Shown piece by piece: positions 40,701 through 49,965 of a DNA stretch of 64,000 nt (positions are counted from its first letter, which is position 1; each line of letters begins with the position of its first letter). This stretch comes from Paralysiella testudinis. GTDB lineage: Bacteria; Pseudomonadota; Gammaproteobacteria; Burkholderiales; Neisseriaceae. The stretch spans positions 372,001 to 436,000 of the forward strand of contig NZ_CP069798.1 of assembly GCF_016894345.1 (NCBI RefSeq). Reading direction: 5' to 3'. A model generated the notes under the pieces. It saw only the letters and a list, made by a program, of their open reading frames with translations, was not told where the DNA came from and did not search any database. Both the position numbers and the translations under genes were made by a program.

Positions 40701-42353
40701 CCGGTTTGGCATCCGCCGGCAAACCCACAGTTACTTCGCCGTTGGCTCCCCACTAACCGTCGGCGCACTCGGCGCGGTTACGTCCGGGGCGGTTACATTG
40801 GTCGCACCCGATTCGTTACCTGCTTTATCTGTGGCGCTAACCGGCAGCTTGCTGCCTTCCGGCTGCACCGGAATGGTGATGCTGTAGTCACCTTTGTCGT
40901 CAGCAGTACCGGTGCCGATGGTTTTACCATTGGCATCTTTAACCGTAACGGTGGCACCCGGCTCAGCTTTACCGCTTACGGTAGTGCCGTCTTTGCTGAT
41001 GTCGGCTGTCGGGACTGTCGGGACGGTTACGTCCGGGGCGGTTACATTGGTCGCACCCGATTCGTTACCTGCTTTATCTGTGGCGCTAACCGGCAGCTTG
41101 CTGCCTTCCGGCTGCACCGGAATGGTGATGCTGTAGTCACCTTTGTCGTCAGCAGTACCGGTGCCGATGGTTTTACCATTGGCATCTTTAACCGTAACGG
41201 TGGCACCCGGCTCAGCTTTACCGCTTACGGTAGTGCCGTCTTTGCTGATGTCGGCTGTCGGGACTGTCGGGACGGTTACGTCCGGGGCGGTTACATTGGT
41301 CGCACCCGATTCGTTACCTGCTTTATCTGTGGCGCTAACCGGCAGCTTGCTGCCTTCCGGCTGCACCGGAATGGTGATGCTGTAGTCACCTTTGTCGTCA
41401 GCAGTACCGGTGCCGATGGTTTTACCATTGGCATCTTTAACCGTAACGGTGGCACCCGGCTCAGCTTTACCGCTTACGGTAGTGCCGTCTTTGCTGATGT
41501 CGGCTGTCGGGACTGTCGGGACGGTTACGTCCGGGGCGGTTACATTGGTCGCACCCGATTCGTTACCTGCTTTATCTGTGGCGCTAACCGGCAGCTTGCT
41601 GCCTTCCGGCTGCACCGGAATGGTGATGCTGTAGTCACCTTTGTCGTCAGCAGTACCGGTGCCGATGGTTTTACCATTGGCATCTTTAACCGTAACGGTG
41701 GCACCCGGCTCAGCTTTACCGCTTACGGTAGTGCCGTCTTTGCTGATGTCGGCTGTCGGGGCGTCCGGGGCGGTGGTATCTTGTGCAGGTTTTTGTGATG
41801 AGCCATCAGATCCACCACCGCCTGCCGCAGCAATGCCGGCTACAGCCAAGCCGGCCAATGCTGCAGCCCAAGGAGAAATACCGCCTGCCGCAGCAGCCAG
41901 CCACCACGGACTGGTCAATTCAACACCCCCCAATACTTGGCCTGCTAATGCATGATTAGCCAATACGCTGATAGCATCGGCCGCATTGCCGCTTTCCGGG
42001 ATATAGGCATAATAGGCTCCGCTTTGATGTTGGCCTACCACGAGATTATTACTGCCTTCGTTATAGCCTAATGCACCATTATCTTTATAGTAATCTTCGA
42101 TAATCAAATCCGGTGCATCAACGCTACCACCTTCAAATGCAATCAATAAATCTTGGCCAGAGCGTTTAACCGCAATATTTTCCGGGCCAAAGTGTGTGGC
42201 ATCGTTTACCAACTCGTAGCGAACATTGGCTTGAGCTTGGATAACCAACGGCTTGCCTTGGCTGCCAACACCACCGTTACCACCAGCTACTTTGTAGGTT
42301 TGGACTGTTTGTTCGGCATTGTTGATTTTTACAGTAATATTTTGAATAGCCAT
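25734..42353 (-). CDS. Giant BapA/LapA-like RTX adhesin (frame broken as written)
   Basis: Read from 42353, the protein has four parts. (1) A BapA prefix-like domain (MAIQNITVKINNAEQTVQTY; about residues 1-195) includes a hydrophobic Ala/Gly segment (SPWWLAAAAGG, AAGGGG). (2) Four 83-aa bacterial Ig-like repeats follow. (3) A long array of 202-aa units, each with two Ig-like folds, follows. (4) A C-terminal region of about 780 aa has RTX-like runs (GGDDYVKLSQ, GSGNDTVIVGD, MGEGNDILSVGG) and ends VYIQQGVIVI, as in type I secretion substrates. In 19 array tracts GGGGG reads GGGG, one unit has an extra base near 35623, and three units carry an in-frame TGA. As written, translation stops at 40731 after 540 aa. 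Restoring the tracts, removing the extra base and reverting the three TGA codons gives one frame of about 5,545 aa. AAGGT lies before the ATG. The exporter genes lie directly upstream on the same strand. Function inferred: cell-surface adhesion and biofilm. Confidence 0.88.
28063..40773 (-). repeat. Array of about 606-bp (202-aa) tandem units in the adhesin
   Basis: There are twenty full units plus one hybrid unit (29275-29882). Units starting at 28063 and 28669 are 606 bp and in frame. From 29883 the period is 605 bp for 17 of 18 units, the exception (35328-35933) having one inserted base. Copies are nearly identical at the nucleotide level. Variants include a clustered block (NVAAVDTT, ANKVADG, AEDAAG) in two units exactly two periods apart (around 33248-33330 and 34458-34540). 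Confidence 0.95.
29275..29882 (-). repeat. Hybrid repeat unit (83-aa type joined to 202-aa type)
   Basis: This unit begins at its low-coordinate end with the 83-aa-type sequence (GDYSITIPVQPEGSKLP, GATNVTAPDV) and switches at about 29400 into the 202-aa-type sequence (VGESVVKADG). The junction reads VVKADGDDKGDYS, consistent with recombination inside the array. Confidence 0.8.
40774..41769 (-). repeat. Four 249-bp (83-aa) Ig-like repeats near the adhesin N-terminus
   Basis: Four near-identical in-frame copies with a 249-base period encode DISKDGTTVSGKAEPGATV, GTADDKGDYSITIPVQPEG and DKAGNESGATNVTAPDV, a bacterial Ig-like domain common in large adhesins. Unlike the longer units they contain no frame disruption. 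Confidence 0.93.
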
Positions 42354-42466
42354 AATGAATACCTTTAAGATAAGAATAATTTTCAGATGAAATTTTATTA
42401 GAACAAAGCAGTATCAGCTTTGATTTCAAATATATTTAATAGTAATGGAATAGGTTAATCTGTGAT

Positions 42467-43375
42467 TTATTGATGTTTGCCATGAACAATCACCATAACG
42501 CGTCGATTAGGCTGATTGCACATATTGCGCATGGCTTTATTATGAGGATGTTGGTTGGCACAGTTATTTATCACCAAGTTGGTGCTGCCCTTGCCCCGAG
42601 CCTGAAGCAAATCGGCAGAAATACCCAATTTTAAAAATTGCTGTTTGACGGCATTGGCGCGAGCTTGTGACAGTTTGTGGTTGTAGCTATCGTTGCCTAC
42701 CGGGTCAGTGTAGCCTTCAATAACAATCATTTGGATTTTATTTACGTTTTGCCGAATATGACTGGCGATGATATTGATTTTCTGGTGGTCTTTATCAACC
42801 ATGCCAGCAGCTTGGTGTTGATCAAATGCAAAAAATACCTCATCATTTAAAGTATAAGTTTGCACCGCAACAGTGGTACATTCCGTGTTTTCACCAACCC
42901 GGGAAAGCCCGCTTTGTTGCTCTTTGGCATTTTGCAGCAGTGCCTGTGCATTTATTTGGTCAATTTGAACCAAGCTTGGCTGACCTTGGGCATCTTGTGT
43001 GATTTCAAAATAACTCACATCACCTTCAGTCAGTCTGAATAGTTTTCCTTGTTGTTTTTCTTTGTAATGGGTATTGACATTGGTAAATGCCGCGCTCAGC
43101 CGGCTGTCTTTGGGGCATAGCAACAATTGACGGTAGCCGCCCGGCAGCAGTGACGCCAAATACTGGCCATCCACAAACACGTTCACAGCCTCCCCTGCCA
43201 AACCATTTGCCGGGCGTATAAATACCGCTCCTGCTTTATTTTCCGCCACCGGTTGCACTTGAGCAGATGTGCTGGAAAAATTCTGCCACTGCTCTGCCGG
43301 TTGGTTTTGTGAGATGGCACAACCACTGGTTATCAGAACCAAAGCTGTCACTAATAAATTGATTTTTCTGAACAT
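42467..43375 (-). CDS. OmpA-domain lipoprotein of the adhesin locus
   Basis: A 302-aa outer-membrane lipoprotein. The start MFRKINLLVTALVLITSGC gives a signal peptide with Cys19 in the lipobox; AGGGG precedes this ATG, which supports it over a frame start at 43408. The N-terminal half (about 20-190) is of unknown fold. The C-terminal part is an OmpA-like peptidoglycan-binding domain: VIEGYTDPVGNDSYNHKLSQARANAV with the conserved Asp and Arg, and NRRVMVIVHG at the end. It sits between the exporter genes and the adhesin, 113 bases before the adhesin start, and may link the adhesin or exporter to the cell wall. Confidence 0.87.
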   Translation of the reverse strand: MFRKINLLVTALVLITSGCAISQNQPAEQWQNFSSTSAQVQPVAENKAGAVFIRPANGLAGEAVNVFVDGQYLASLLPGGYRQLLLCPKDSRLSAAFTNVNTHYKEKQQGKLFRLTEGDVSYFEITQDAQGQPSLVQIDQINAQALLQNAKEQQSGLSRVGENTECTTVAVQTYTLNDEVFFAFDQHQAAGMVDKDHQKINIIASHIRQNVNKIQMIVIEGYTDPVGNDSYNHKLSQARANAVKQQFLKLGISADLLQARGKGSTNLVINNCANQHPHNKAMRNMCNQPNRRVMVIVHGKHQ

Positions 43376-43846
43376 AAATGCCCCTATTTTATAAAAACTG
43401 TTAGTCAATGTATGAATACCCTACAAATTCAACCATATTAAAATGCAATAGCATTATTATTTATGCAAGTATCGTCACCAAACTCTCAGATTCAGTGACA
43501 TTAAAACCCGGCAGCTTAAGCGCCAAAGCACCTTGACCAAAACCAGCTATTACAGCAGATGGTGGGTGGCTTGCCACAACCAGCTTAAATTCAAATACAT
43601 TTTGATGGATTCATGGTTTACATTATAAGAATAAGAAACTTTCAAACACATCCACCAAAAGCAAAAATACTTTGCCAACGCACTGAAAAGAAACCGGCAC
43701 ATTGCTTAATGCTTTACTTGCCAATTACCAAAGCAGTATTTGCAAAACATTGTAAAAAGCATATACAGTACATTATATTCTATATGAATTTTTCATCGAT
43801 GTTAATATATTTTAGCAATTCATATAATATATTTAATATATTTCAA
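43376..43846. other. AT-rich intergenic region
   Basis: About 470 bases between the OmpA-domain gene and the HlyD-type gene. It is strongly AT-rich, especially 43740-43850. It probably holds the promoter of the OmpA-domain gene. No supported reading frame or repeat was seen. Confidence 0.5.
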
Positions 43847-45085
43847 TTACCGCTCCCGTAATGCCTGCTTCAAACGGGTAATAGGTTTAATCAGATACTG
43901 GAACACGGTTTTTTCACCGGTTTTAATGTCTACCGTGGCAATCATGCCAGGAATAATCGGCATGGCTTTGCCGTTTTTATCTTTCAAGCTATTGGTGTCG
44001 GTTTGCACCAAAATACGGTAATAAGCCTCATTGGGATCTAATTTCAGGTCACTGGGGCGGCGCTGGTCGTGCAGGGTATCGGGGCTGATTAAGGTTACTT
44101 TGCCTTCTAGGCCACCATAAATGGCATAGTCGTAAGCGCTTACTTTTACCACTGCAGGCAGCCCGGGGCGAACAAAGGCGACGTCTTGCGGGCGGATATA
44201 GGCTTCAACCAAGAGTTTGTCATCCAGCGGCACCAGCTCCAAAATATCTTGACCCGCAGATACTACGCCACCCACGGTATTGATGCGGATGTTTTTCACC
44301 ACGCCGCGCATGGGGGCATAGATGGTGCTGCGCTCAACCGGGTCTGCTCGCATGGCCATGTTTTCACGGGCTTGTGCCAATTCGGATTCGGTACGCACCA
44401 ATTCGTTGTTGGCGTCTGCGGCATAGCGGTTCTGCCGTTCGGCAATTTGCAGCGACATATCGGCAGACTGGCGCTGCATACGCAATAGCTCTACTTCAGA
44501 CATCACGCCTTGGGCAACCATTGGCTTGGTAATCGCAATTTCTTTATCCAAGCTGGTTTTGCCTTCCCGCAAACCGGCTACGGCGTCGGTAACGGCACGT
44601 TTGCGGGCAACATAGGCGGCACGCTCACGCTGTTCCAGCTCTGGTGGAGTGTTGGGCGGGAAGGCCAACGCGGTGCCGTATGACTCGGCTTGCAGCCGTG
44701 CGGCCATGGCTTCCAAGTTGGCCACTTTGGCCTCGCTTTCGCGAAAAATGGCTGAGCTTCTAGTATCATCCAAGCGCAATAATACCTGTGACTTTTCAAC
44801 CACCTCGCCCTCTTTCACTCTCATTTCAATAATTACGCCCGGATCTAGACTCTGTACAATTTGCTCGCGGCTGCTGGGAATAATGCTGCCTTGGCCGCGT
44901 GTGACTTCTTCAATATTGCTGTTGTAAGCCCAGATAACAAAAACCACAAGGAATACAAAGAAGAAAATAATCATCCAAAACATGCCGCTGTGCTTTTCTT
45001 TCTGCAGCGCAGCGTTCAGATCGTTAATGAGTTTCAAGTCGCTTTGCTTGAAATTTTCTGGCGGAGGCGTGGATTTGCTGCTCAT
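43847..45085 (-). CDS. Type I secretion membrane fusion protein (HlyD/LapC type)
   Basis: A 412-aa periplasmic adaptor. Seen: a cytoplasmic N-terminus, one membrane helix (MFWMIIFFFVFLVVFVIWAY, about residues 38-57), the lipoyl-like half IEEVTRGQGSIIPSSREQIVQ, a long coiled-coil region (about 110-260), the second half RSTIYAPMRGVVKNIRINTVGGVV, and the C-terminal PGMIATVDIKTGEKTV typical of HlyD proteins. It bridges the ABC transporter and the TolC-type protein. It follows the transporter gene after 89 bases containing an uptake-sequence hairpin. Confidence 0.94.
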   Translation of the reverse strand: MSSKSTPPPENFKQSDLKLINDLNAALQKEKHSGMFWMIIFFFVFLVVFVIWAYNSNIEEVTRGQGSIIPSSREQIVQSLDPGVIIEMRVKEGEVVEKSQVLLRLDDTRSSAIFRESEAKVANLEAMAARLQAESYGTALAFPPNTPPELEQRERAAYVARKRAVTDAVAGLREGKTSLDKEIAITKPMVAQGVMSEVELLRMQRQSADMSLQIAERQNRYAADANNELVRTESELAQARENMAMRADPVERSTIYAPMRGVVKNIRINTVGGVVSAGQDILELVPLDDKLLVEAYIRPQDVAFVRPGLPAVVKVSAYDYAIYGGLEGKVTLISPDTLHDQRRPSDLKLDPNEAYYRILVQTDTNSLKDKNGKAMPIIPGMIATVDIKTGEKTVFQYLIKPITRLKQALRER

Positions 45086-45125
45086 GTTTACATTATCACT
45101 CTATATATATAAGTATTCAGCTGTG

Positions 45126-45155
45126 GGGCTGCCTGAAAATCTATTCAGGCAGCCT
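45126..45155 (-). terminator. Uptake-sequence hairpin inside the secretion operon
   Basis: GGGCTGCCTGAA faces TTCAGGCAGCCT, a stem of about 11 bp with a short loop, between the ABC transporter stop and the HlyD-type start. It may reduce expression of the adaptor relative to the two upstream genes. Confidence 0.6.
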
Positions 45156-45174
45156 TGTATAGAAGGGTTTTTAA

Positions 45175-47343
45175 TTATGCCTGGTTTGGTTGCTGCGCTG
45201 CTGCTTGTGCTTGTTGCTGAGCCGCCGCTTCGTTTTCCATCAGCTTTTTCAATACAGCATCACGGGGGCCGTCCATGACCACTTGGCCACCGTCAACCAC
45301 TACAATGCGACTAACAATTTGTAATACTTGCGGCCGATGGGTCACCACCACTAAGGTTTTCTCACGGCTCCATTCAGCCAGTGCATGCAAGGCCATGTTT
45401 TCGGTGCCTTGATCCAAACCGGTGGTTGGTTCATCTAACAGCACTACGCGCGGTTGTTTCAAAGTTAGCCGCGCCAGTGCCACGATTTGTTTCTGCCCGC
45501 CAGACAAGCCCAAACCGTCTTCTCCCAATGGCATATCTAAGCCGCGCGGGTGTGAGCGGATAATACCGGCCAAGCCAAAGCGCTGCAGCGCCTGAAGCAA
45601 ATCTTGATCAGAAGAAAAACCATCGCTGCGGCCTAAGTCCATATTTTCACGTAGCGTACCCAAAAACAGCCGTGGTGATTGGCTTAACAAAACAACTTGG
45701 TTGCGCAGATAGCTAGGATCAAGCTGACGGGTATCCACATCATCAATGCAGACATTGCCCTGCTGCGCTTCATACAAACCTGCCGCCAGCTTAAGCATGG
45801 TGGTTTTGCCGCTGCCGATGCGCCCCAAGATACCCACTTTTTCACCCGGCTGAATACGCAGGTTAAATTCTTTCAGGGCTGGCGGCGCGTCTTTCTGATA
45901 ACCAAACACAGCCCGGTTAAATACGATACTGCCTTGCATGTAGTCTAAGCTGATGTATTGACGATCAGGCAAGCGCTCTATCGGTCGCTCAATAATGGCG
46001 TTAACGCCTTGCAAGGCCACCCGTGCTTGCTGAAAGCGGGTGGCCAAACCGGCAATTTGGCCTAAAGGTGCCAAGGCACGACCGGACAAAATCACAGCTG
46101 CAATCAGTGCACCCATAGTGATTTTTTCTGCCGGATTATCGCTGTGAATCAGATAAGTGCCGTATAACACCAAAAATACCGTATTCAATTGCTGCATCGC
46201 CACTGCAAAATTAACGGTGAAATTGCTGATGTCTTTAACTTTAATGGAGGAGGCCGAGGTTTTCGCCGTATAAAAATCCCACCTTTGCTGCGCCCAATTG
46301 GTGGCATTGTTGGTTTTTAAGGTTTCAATGCCTTCAATTGCTTCTACTGCCAAGCCTTGCCGCTGCGCCCCTTCACGCATGGATTCATTAATGTATTTGG
46401 CCAGCGGTTTTTGTACTAAAAAGCCAACAATAATCACCACTGGAATAATAACCAAGGGCACCAGCGCCAGCTTGCCCGCAATTAAAAACATCACGCCGAC
46501 AAACAGCAATAAAAACGGCAAATCCACCAAAGCCAATAAGCTGGCACTGGTCATGAAATCACGTACCGATTCAAAATCGCGCAAATTATTGGCATAAGAA
46601 CCGGCAGAGGCCGGGCGCTCGGCCAAACGCAATGCCATCACCCGGCGAAACAGTGCTGAGCTGATGATTAAATCGGCTTTTTTACCGGCAATATCGGTGA
46701 GATGACCACGGATTAGCTTCGCCACAAACTCAAACGTAATGGCCAATATCACGCCGATACTCAATACCCACAAAGTTTCATAAGCGCGGTTTGGGATAAC
46801 GCGGTCATACACATTCATTACATACAAGGAGCTGACCAACGCCAAAAAGTTGATGATAAACGTGGCCAACACCACTTGATAATAATAAGGCTTAAAGCGC
46901 CAAATCACTTTCCAAAACCAAGCTTTAGGCAAATGATATTCTGGCAGATCCGAACGCAAATCAGTGGCTACTTTGGGCTTGATAAACCAGCAATAGCCCA
47001 AATAACGTGCCTGCAATTGCGCATGTGTGAGCTGCTGCGGCAAGCCATCGGCTTGACGTAAAGTATAAATACGCTCGTTGCCCACGCCATCAATCTGCAC
47101 CAATACTGCCGCTTCCTGTTGTTGCAAAATCAGCACCACCGGCAATGCCAGCGACGGAATATCCGCTAAGCTGCGCTGTGATAGGCTGTTTTCAAAACCG
47201 TGGCTGCGCAATACTTCTGCCAAGGCGTGATAATTGATCCCCTGACCGGGCGTACGCACCACCTCAGCGCTGAGTGCAGCCTCTGCTACAGGCGCACCAT
47301 GTAGCTGCGTGGCCAAAGCCAAATGTTCGATAATAGATTTCAT
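45175..47343 (-). CDS. Type I secretion ABC transporter (LapB type)
   Basis: A 722-aa inner-membrane exporter. Domains in order: an N-terminal C39-like domain (about 1-130) that shows no catalytic Cys-His pair and so probably only binds substrate; the transmembrane domain (about 150-430); and the ATPase domain with Walker A LGRIGSGKTTMLK, signature LSGGQKQIVALARL, Walker B VVLLDEPTTGLD and switch His in VVTHRPQ. The layout matches LapB/RTX exporters of giant adhesins. Its start overlaps the TolC-type stop (ATGA). It ends in a Gln/Ala-rich tail. Confidence 0.94.
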   Translation of the reverse strand: MKSIIEHLALATQLHGAPVAEAALSAEVVRTPGQGINYHALAEVLRSHGFENSLSQRSLADIPSLALPVVLILQQQEAAVLVQIDGVGNERIYTLRQADGLPQQLTHAQLQARYLGYCWFIKPKVATDLRSDLPEYHLPKAWFWKVIWRFKPYYYQVVLATFIINFLALVSSLYVMNVYDRVIPNRAYETLWVLSIGVILAITFEFVAKLIRGHLTDIAGKKADLIISSALFRRVMALRLAERPASAGSYANNLRDFESVRDFMTSASLLALVDLPFLLLFVGVMFLIAGKLALVPLVIIPVVIIVGFLVQKPLAKYINESMREGAQRQGLAVEAIEGIETLKTNNATNWAQQRWDFYTAKTSASSIKVKDISNFTVNFAVAMQQLNTVFLVLYGTYLIHSDNPAEKITMGALIAAVILSGRALAPLGQIAGLATRFQQARVALQGVNAIIERPIERLPDRQYISLDYMQGSIVFNRAVFGYQKDAPPALKEFNLRIQPGEKVGILGRIGSGKTTMLKLAAGLYEAQQGNVCIDDVDTRQLDPSYLRNQVVLLSQSPRLFLGTLRENMDLGRSDGFSSDQDLLQALQRFGLAGIIRSHPRGLDMPLGEDGLGLSGGQKQIVALARLTLKQPRVVLLDEPTTGLDQGTENMALHALAEWSREKTLVVVTHRPQVLQIVSRIVVVDGGQVVMDGPRDAVLKKLMENEAAAQQQAQAAAQQPNQA

Positions 47344-48830
47344 GGTTTATTAAGGTTTTGATAGAATTTATTAATATTATTATCAGTACTGCCGCTAGAT
47401 TCGGCAGTGAAATAAGCACTATTTTGATTTTGCCGCGTCTCAGCAGCCATGTTATCAGCATCCGATGCCGATTGTGCTATCGGTGTGGTTCCTAAGCTTT
47501 GCTTTGAAGAAGGCGGTTTGTGGTTTTCTACTGACTTAGGTTCACTTAAGGTGTCAGCATGCGAATAAGCGACATTTCCAACACCTGCCCAAGAGGCTAT
47601 TTGCGCTTGTGCACGCAAGTAAGTTAGCGCGGCATCACGGAAATCGTTTTCTGCTACCACATGTGCTAATTCTACACTGGCCAATTCATTGTAAGAATCT
47701 AATACATCAATCAAACTGCGGCGGGCAATTTTAAATTGTAATTCATAGCTTTTAACCACCTCTGCCTGAGCCGCAATCTGAGACAAGGTTAATGCGGCAC
47801 GGCGACTACTTTGGCGCATATCGGTTTCGGCAGTACGTGATTGTTCGGTGATTTCACGCAACATCTGCGTGAGGCGTGATTCGGCAGCAATTAGGGTTTG
47901 CGCATTTTGTGCCACCGAATAGCGTGCAGCTTGGTCAAAAAAATTCCACGAAAAATTCAAATAGGCTTCTTTTTTATCCCGTGTAATTTGCCCTTCTAAA
48001 TTTAATGCAGGCAGCCTAGAGGCTTTGCTGACTTTTAAATTAGCACGGGTGCTTTCCAATTCGGCTGCTTGGGCTAAATAGCCGGGTACGGCAGTTAATT
48101 GAGGGTTTTGGTAACGCGTGATTAATTCATTGGGCGTTAAATTAGCAAAAGGCGGCTGCAAATCAGCCACCAAAACCGGCGCATCAGTGTATCTGGCCAA
48201 ACGGCTGAGTGCCAAATCCAAACTACGCTGCGTTTGCGCCATATTCGACTCTACCTGCAAACGGCGTGATTTGGCCTGAGTTAGCTCGGAACGGCGCCCA
48301 GCATCGTATTTCACGATGATATTCAAGTCATGAATAATTTTATCGTGCCGTTCCAAATTTTGCTGCATCACGTGTAGTGATTCTTTTGCCCGCAGCGCTG
48401 CCAAATAAAGCTGGCCGATGGTATTGCCCAACTCCTCGCGCGTTTCATCGTATTTATGGTCAAAATAACGCTCTTTGGCACGATCCCGATCAACCGCAGC
48501 ATTGATGCCGCCCCAAGCATAAAGATTCAATGCCCCTTTCACACCGGGATTGAATCGTTTGCTTTGATCATTGCTACCATCGCTGTATTGCCGCGCCAAC
48601 ACCTGATTGCCGACCAGTGAAAAAACCGGATAGTGCCCGGCTTGTGTGGCTTTCATCGCATTCAGGGCCCCTTGTTGATTGGCTCTGGCCTCCAGTAGCT
48701 GCGGATCATTCACTAGCGCCCGCGATAAAACCGACTCCAACGATTGTGCTGATACAAAAAACGGCAGCGTTGCCCACAGCAAGCCGCCATACAAACGTGA
48801 TTGCACCAAAAAAGATGTGAAGATGCGCAA
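47340..48830 (-). CDS. TolC-family outer membrane protein of the type I system
   Basis: A 496-aa outer-membrane channel protein. It has a signal peptide (ending near VSAQS, residue 29), then the TolC pattern: SLESVLSRALVNDPQLLEARANQ, long coiled-coil helices, a repeat of the two-fold layout, and RSLIDVLDSYNELASVELAHV in the second half, which is typical of LapE/AggA-like proteins. The last 75 residues are a polar Ser/Asn-rich tail not usual for the family. It is the first gene of the exporter operon; the short upstream gap (48831-48974) must hold the promoter. Confidence 0.9.
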   Translation of the reverse strand: MRIFTSFLVQSRLYGGLLWATLPFFVSAQSLESVLSRALVNDPQLLEARANQQGALNAMKATQAGHYPVFSLVGNQVLARQYSDGSNDQSKRFNPGVKGALNLYAWGGINAAVDRDRAKERYFDHKYDETREELGNTIGQLYLAALRAKESLHVMQQNLERHDKIIHDLNIIVKYDAGRRSELTQAKSRRLQVESNMAQTQRSLDLALSRLARYTDAPVLVADLQPPFANLTPNELITRYQNPQLTAVPGYLAQAAELESTRANLKVSKASRLPALNLEGQITRDKKEAYLNFSWNFFDQAARYSVAQNAQTLIAAESRLTQMLREITEQSRTAETDMRQSSRRAALTLSQIAAQAEVVKSYELQFKIARRSLIDVLDSYNELASVELAHVVAENDFRDAALTYLRAQAQIASWAGVGNVAYSHADTLSEPKSVENHKPPSSKQSLGTTPIAQSASDADNMAAETRQNQNSAYFTAESSGSTDNNINKFYQNLNKP

Positions 48831-49078
48831 GATGGGATTCCATCATTCAATAAAAGGTATAGGGATGTTAATTATAACCAAAACAACTGAAATAACACAT
48901 CTATTTATTTCCATATTTAACCCCGCTCTCAACTAAAAGCCGAACGTAGTTGCAAAAGAAAGGACATTGCTCTAGGGCGTGTCCTCAATTTGTAAAGCCC
49001 CCTAAAATTAGCCTTTTTTGCTCTTAAAAGGCCAAAAATTTACGCACAGCTGCAATTTATTTCTTAATAAAGCAACTA

Positions 49079-49954
49079 GGGTCTGTTCACAATTACTTGT
49101 CATAAAGGTAACCACATCACAATGCACCCCAATAAAACCGTACTGTGGAAGTTACGTTTCAGCTTATCGTAACGGCTGGCAATCGCTCGGAAATGTTTCA
49201 AACGGCAAAAGGCATTCTCTACCAAATGCCTGATTTTATATAAATACCAGTCCATGTCTTTATTTTTCTCTTCCCTATTGCTTTTATAGGGAATATTGGC
49301 TTTCGCACCGCTTTGCTCTATTTGCTCCCTGAGCCGGTCTGAATCGTAACCTTTGTCCGCATTAACCAACTCAGTTTCGGCAAGGTTGATGTTGTCAAGC
49401 AGCTCCGGTGCAACGGTGACATCATGGATATTGCCCGCAGTAACGATAACCTCAACCGGATTGCCTGCAGCATCTACAGCCAGATGAATCTTGCTGGTTC
49501 TGCCGCCTCGGCTCATACCGATTGCGTGATCCTGTTGCGCACTGAGCGCTGAGGCTGCGGCGCAGTGTTGGTGAGCACGGATATAACTGCCGTCTATGGC
49601 TACCCACTCCAAGTCACTCTCTTGGCTGAGCTGTTTCAAGATTGCAGTAAGAATGCCTTTTTCTGACCAACGGTTATAAGCGGTATAAACAGTATGATAT
49701 TTGCCGAAATACTCGGGCAAATCCCGCCACGGTATGCCGGTTCTTATTCTGTAAAGTATGCCTTCAAGAATTCTGCGCAAATTGGGTTTGCTATAAATAC
49801 CCAAATCACGCAGAATAGGTAACAGCTTCGTCCAATGTTCATCTTTGAGTAGTGTACGGGGCATCGCAGGTGTATTGGGGGAGGGTGAGAACTTCCTTTT
49901 ATGCCTGCGTTTCTTTTTTATTCAAGGGTATGACAAGTAATTGTGAACAGACCC
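49079..49954 (-). mobile_element. IS5-family insertion sequence, 876 bp, intact
   Basis: Terminal inverted repeats of about 26 bp begin GGGTCTGTTCACAATTACTT at the left and end with the complement at the right. TA lies on both sides (49077-49078 and 49955-49956) as target duplication. One full transposase gene lies inside. The form fits the IS427-like part of the IS5 family. Confidence 0.9.
49100..49864 (-). CDS. IS5-family transposase
   Basis: A 254-aa DDE transposase in one uninterrupted frame. Seen: the N-terminal DUF4096-like domain (MPRTLLKDEHWTKLLPIL, GILYRIRTGIPWRDLPEYFG), first acid in VAIDGSYIRAHQH, second in VNADKGYDSDRLR, and the Glu in HLVENAFCRLKHFRAIASRYDK. The stop codon lies inside the left terminal repeat. 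It appears functional. Confidence 0.93.
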   Translation of the reverse strand: MPRTLLKDEHWTKLLPILRDLGIYSKPNLRRILEGILYRIRTGIPWRDLPEYFGKYHTVYTAYNRWSEKGILTAILKQLSQESDLEWVAIDGSYIRAHQHCAAASALSAQQDHAIGMSRGGRTSKIHLAVDAAGNPVEVIVTAGNIHDVTVAPELLDNINLAETELVNADKGYDSDRLREQIEQSGAKANIPYKSNREEKNKDMDWYLYKIRHLVENAFCRLKHFRAIASRYDKLKRNFHSTVLLGCIVMWLPL

Positions 49955-49965
49955 TAATTTTGGTA

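Noticed and set aside
29857-40751. Programmed ribosomal frameshifting at each GGGG tract
   Set aside because: Nineteen successive shifts would be needed to make one protein, and the two C5 copies show the undisturbed form. Consensus error or real mutation is simpler.
28770-40887. Long plus-strand frames (about 339-542 codons) repeating across the adhesin array
   Set aside because: They are antisense shadows of the repeat units: they recur with the same 605-base period, lack ribosome sites and have no domain-like sequence. Their lengths depend on the C4/C5 tracts.
28063-41769. CRISPR-like or satellite array
   Set aside because: Units of 249 and 606 bases without spacers encode Ig-like domains in frame within an adhesin.
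43613-43861. An 82-codon plus-strand frame in the AT-rich gap
   Set aside because: It overlaps the end of the HlyD-type gene on the other strand, has no ribosome site and has random-looking composition.
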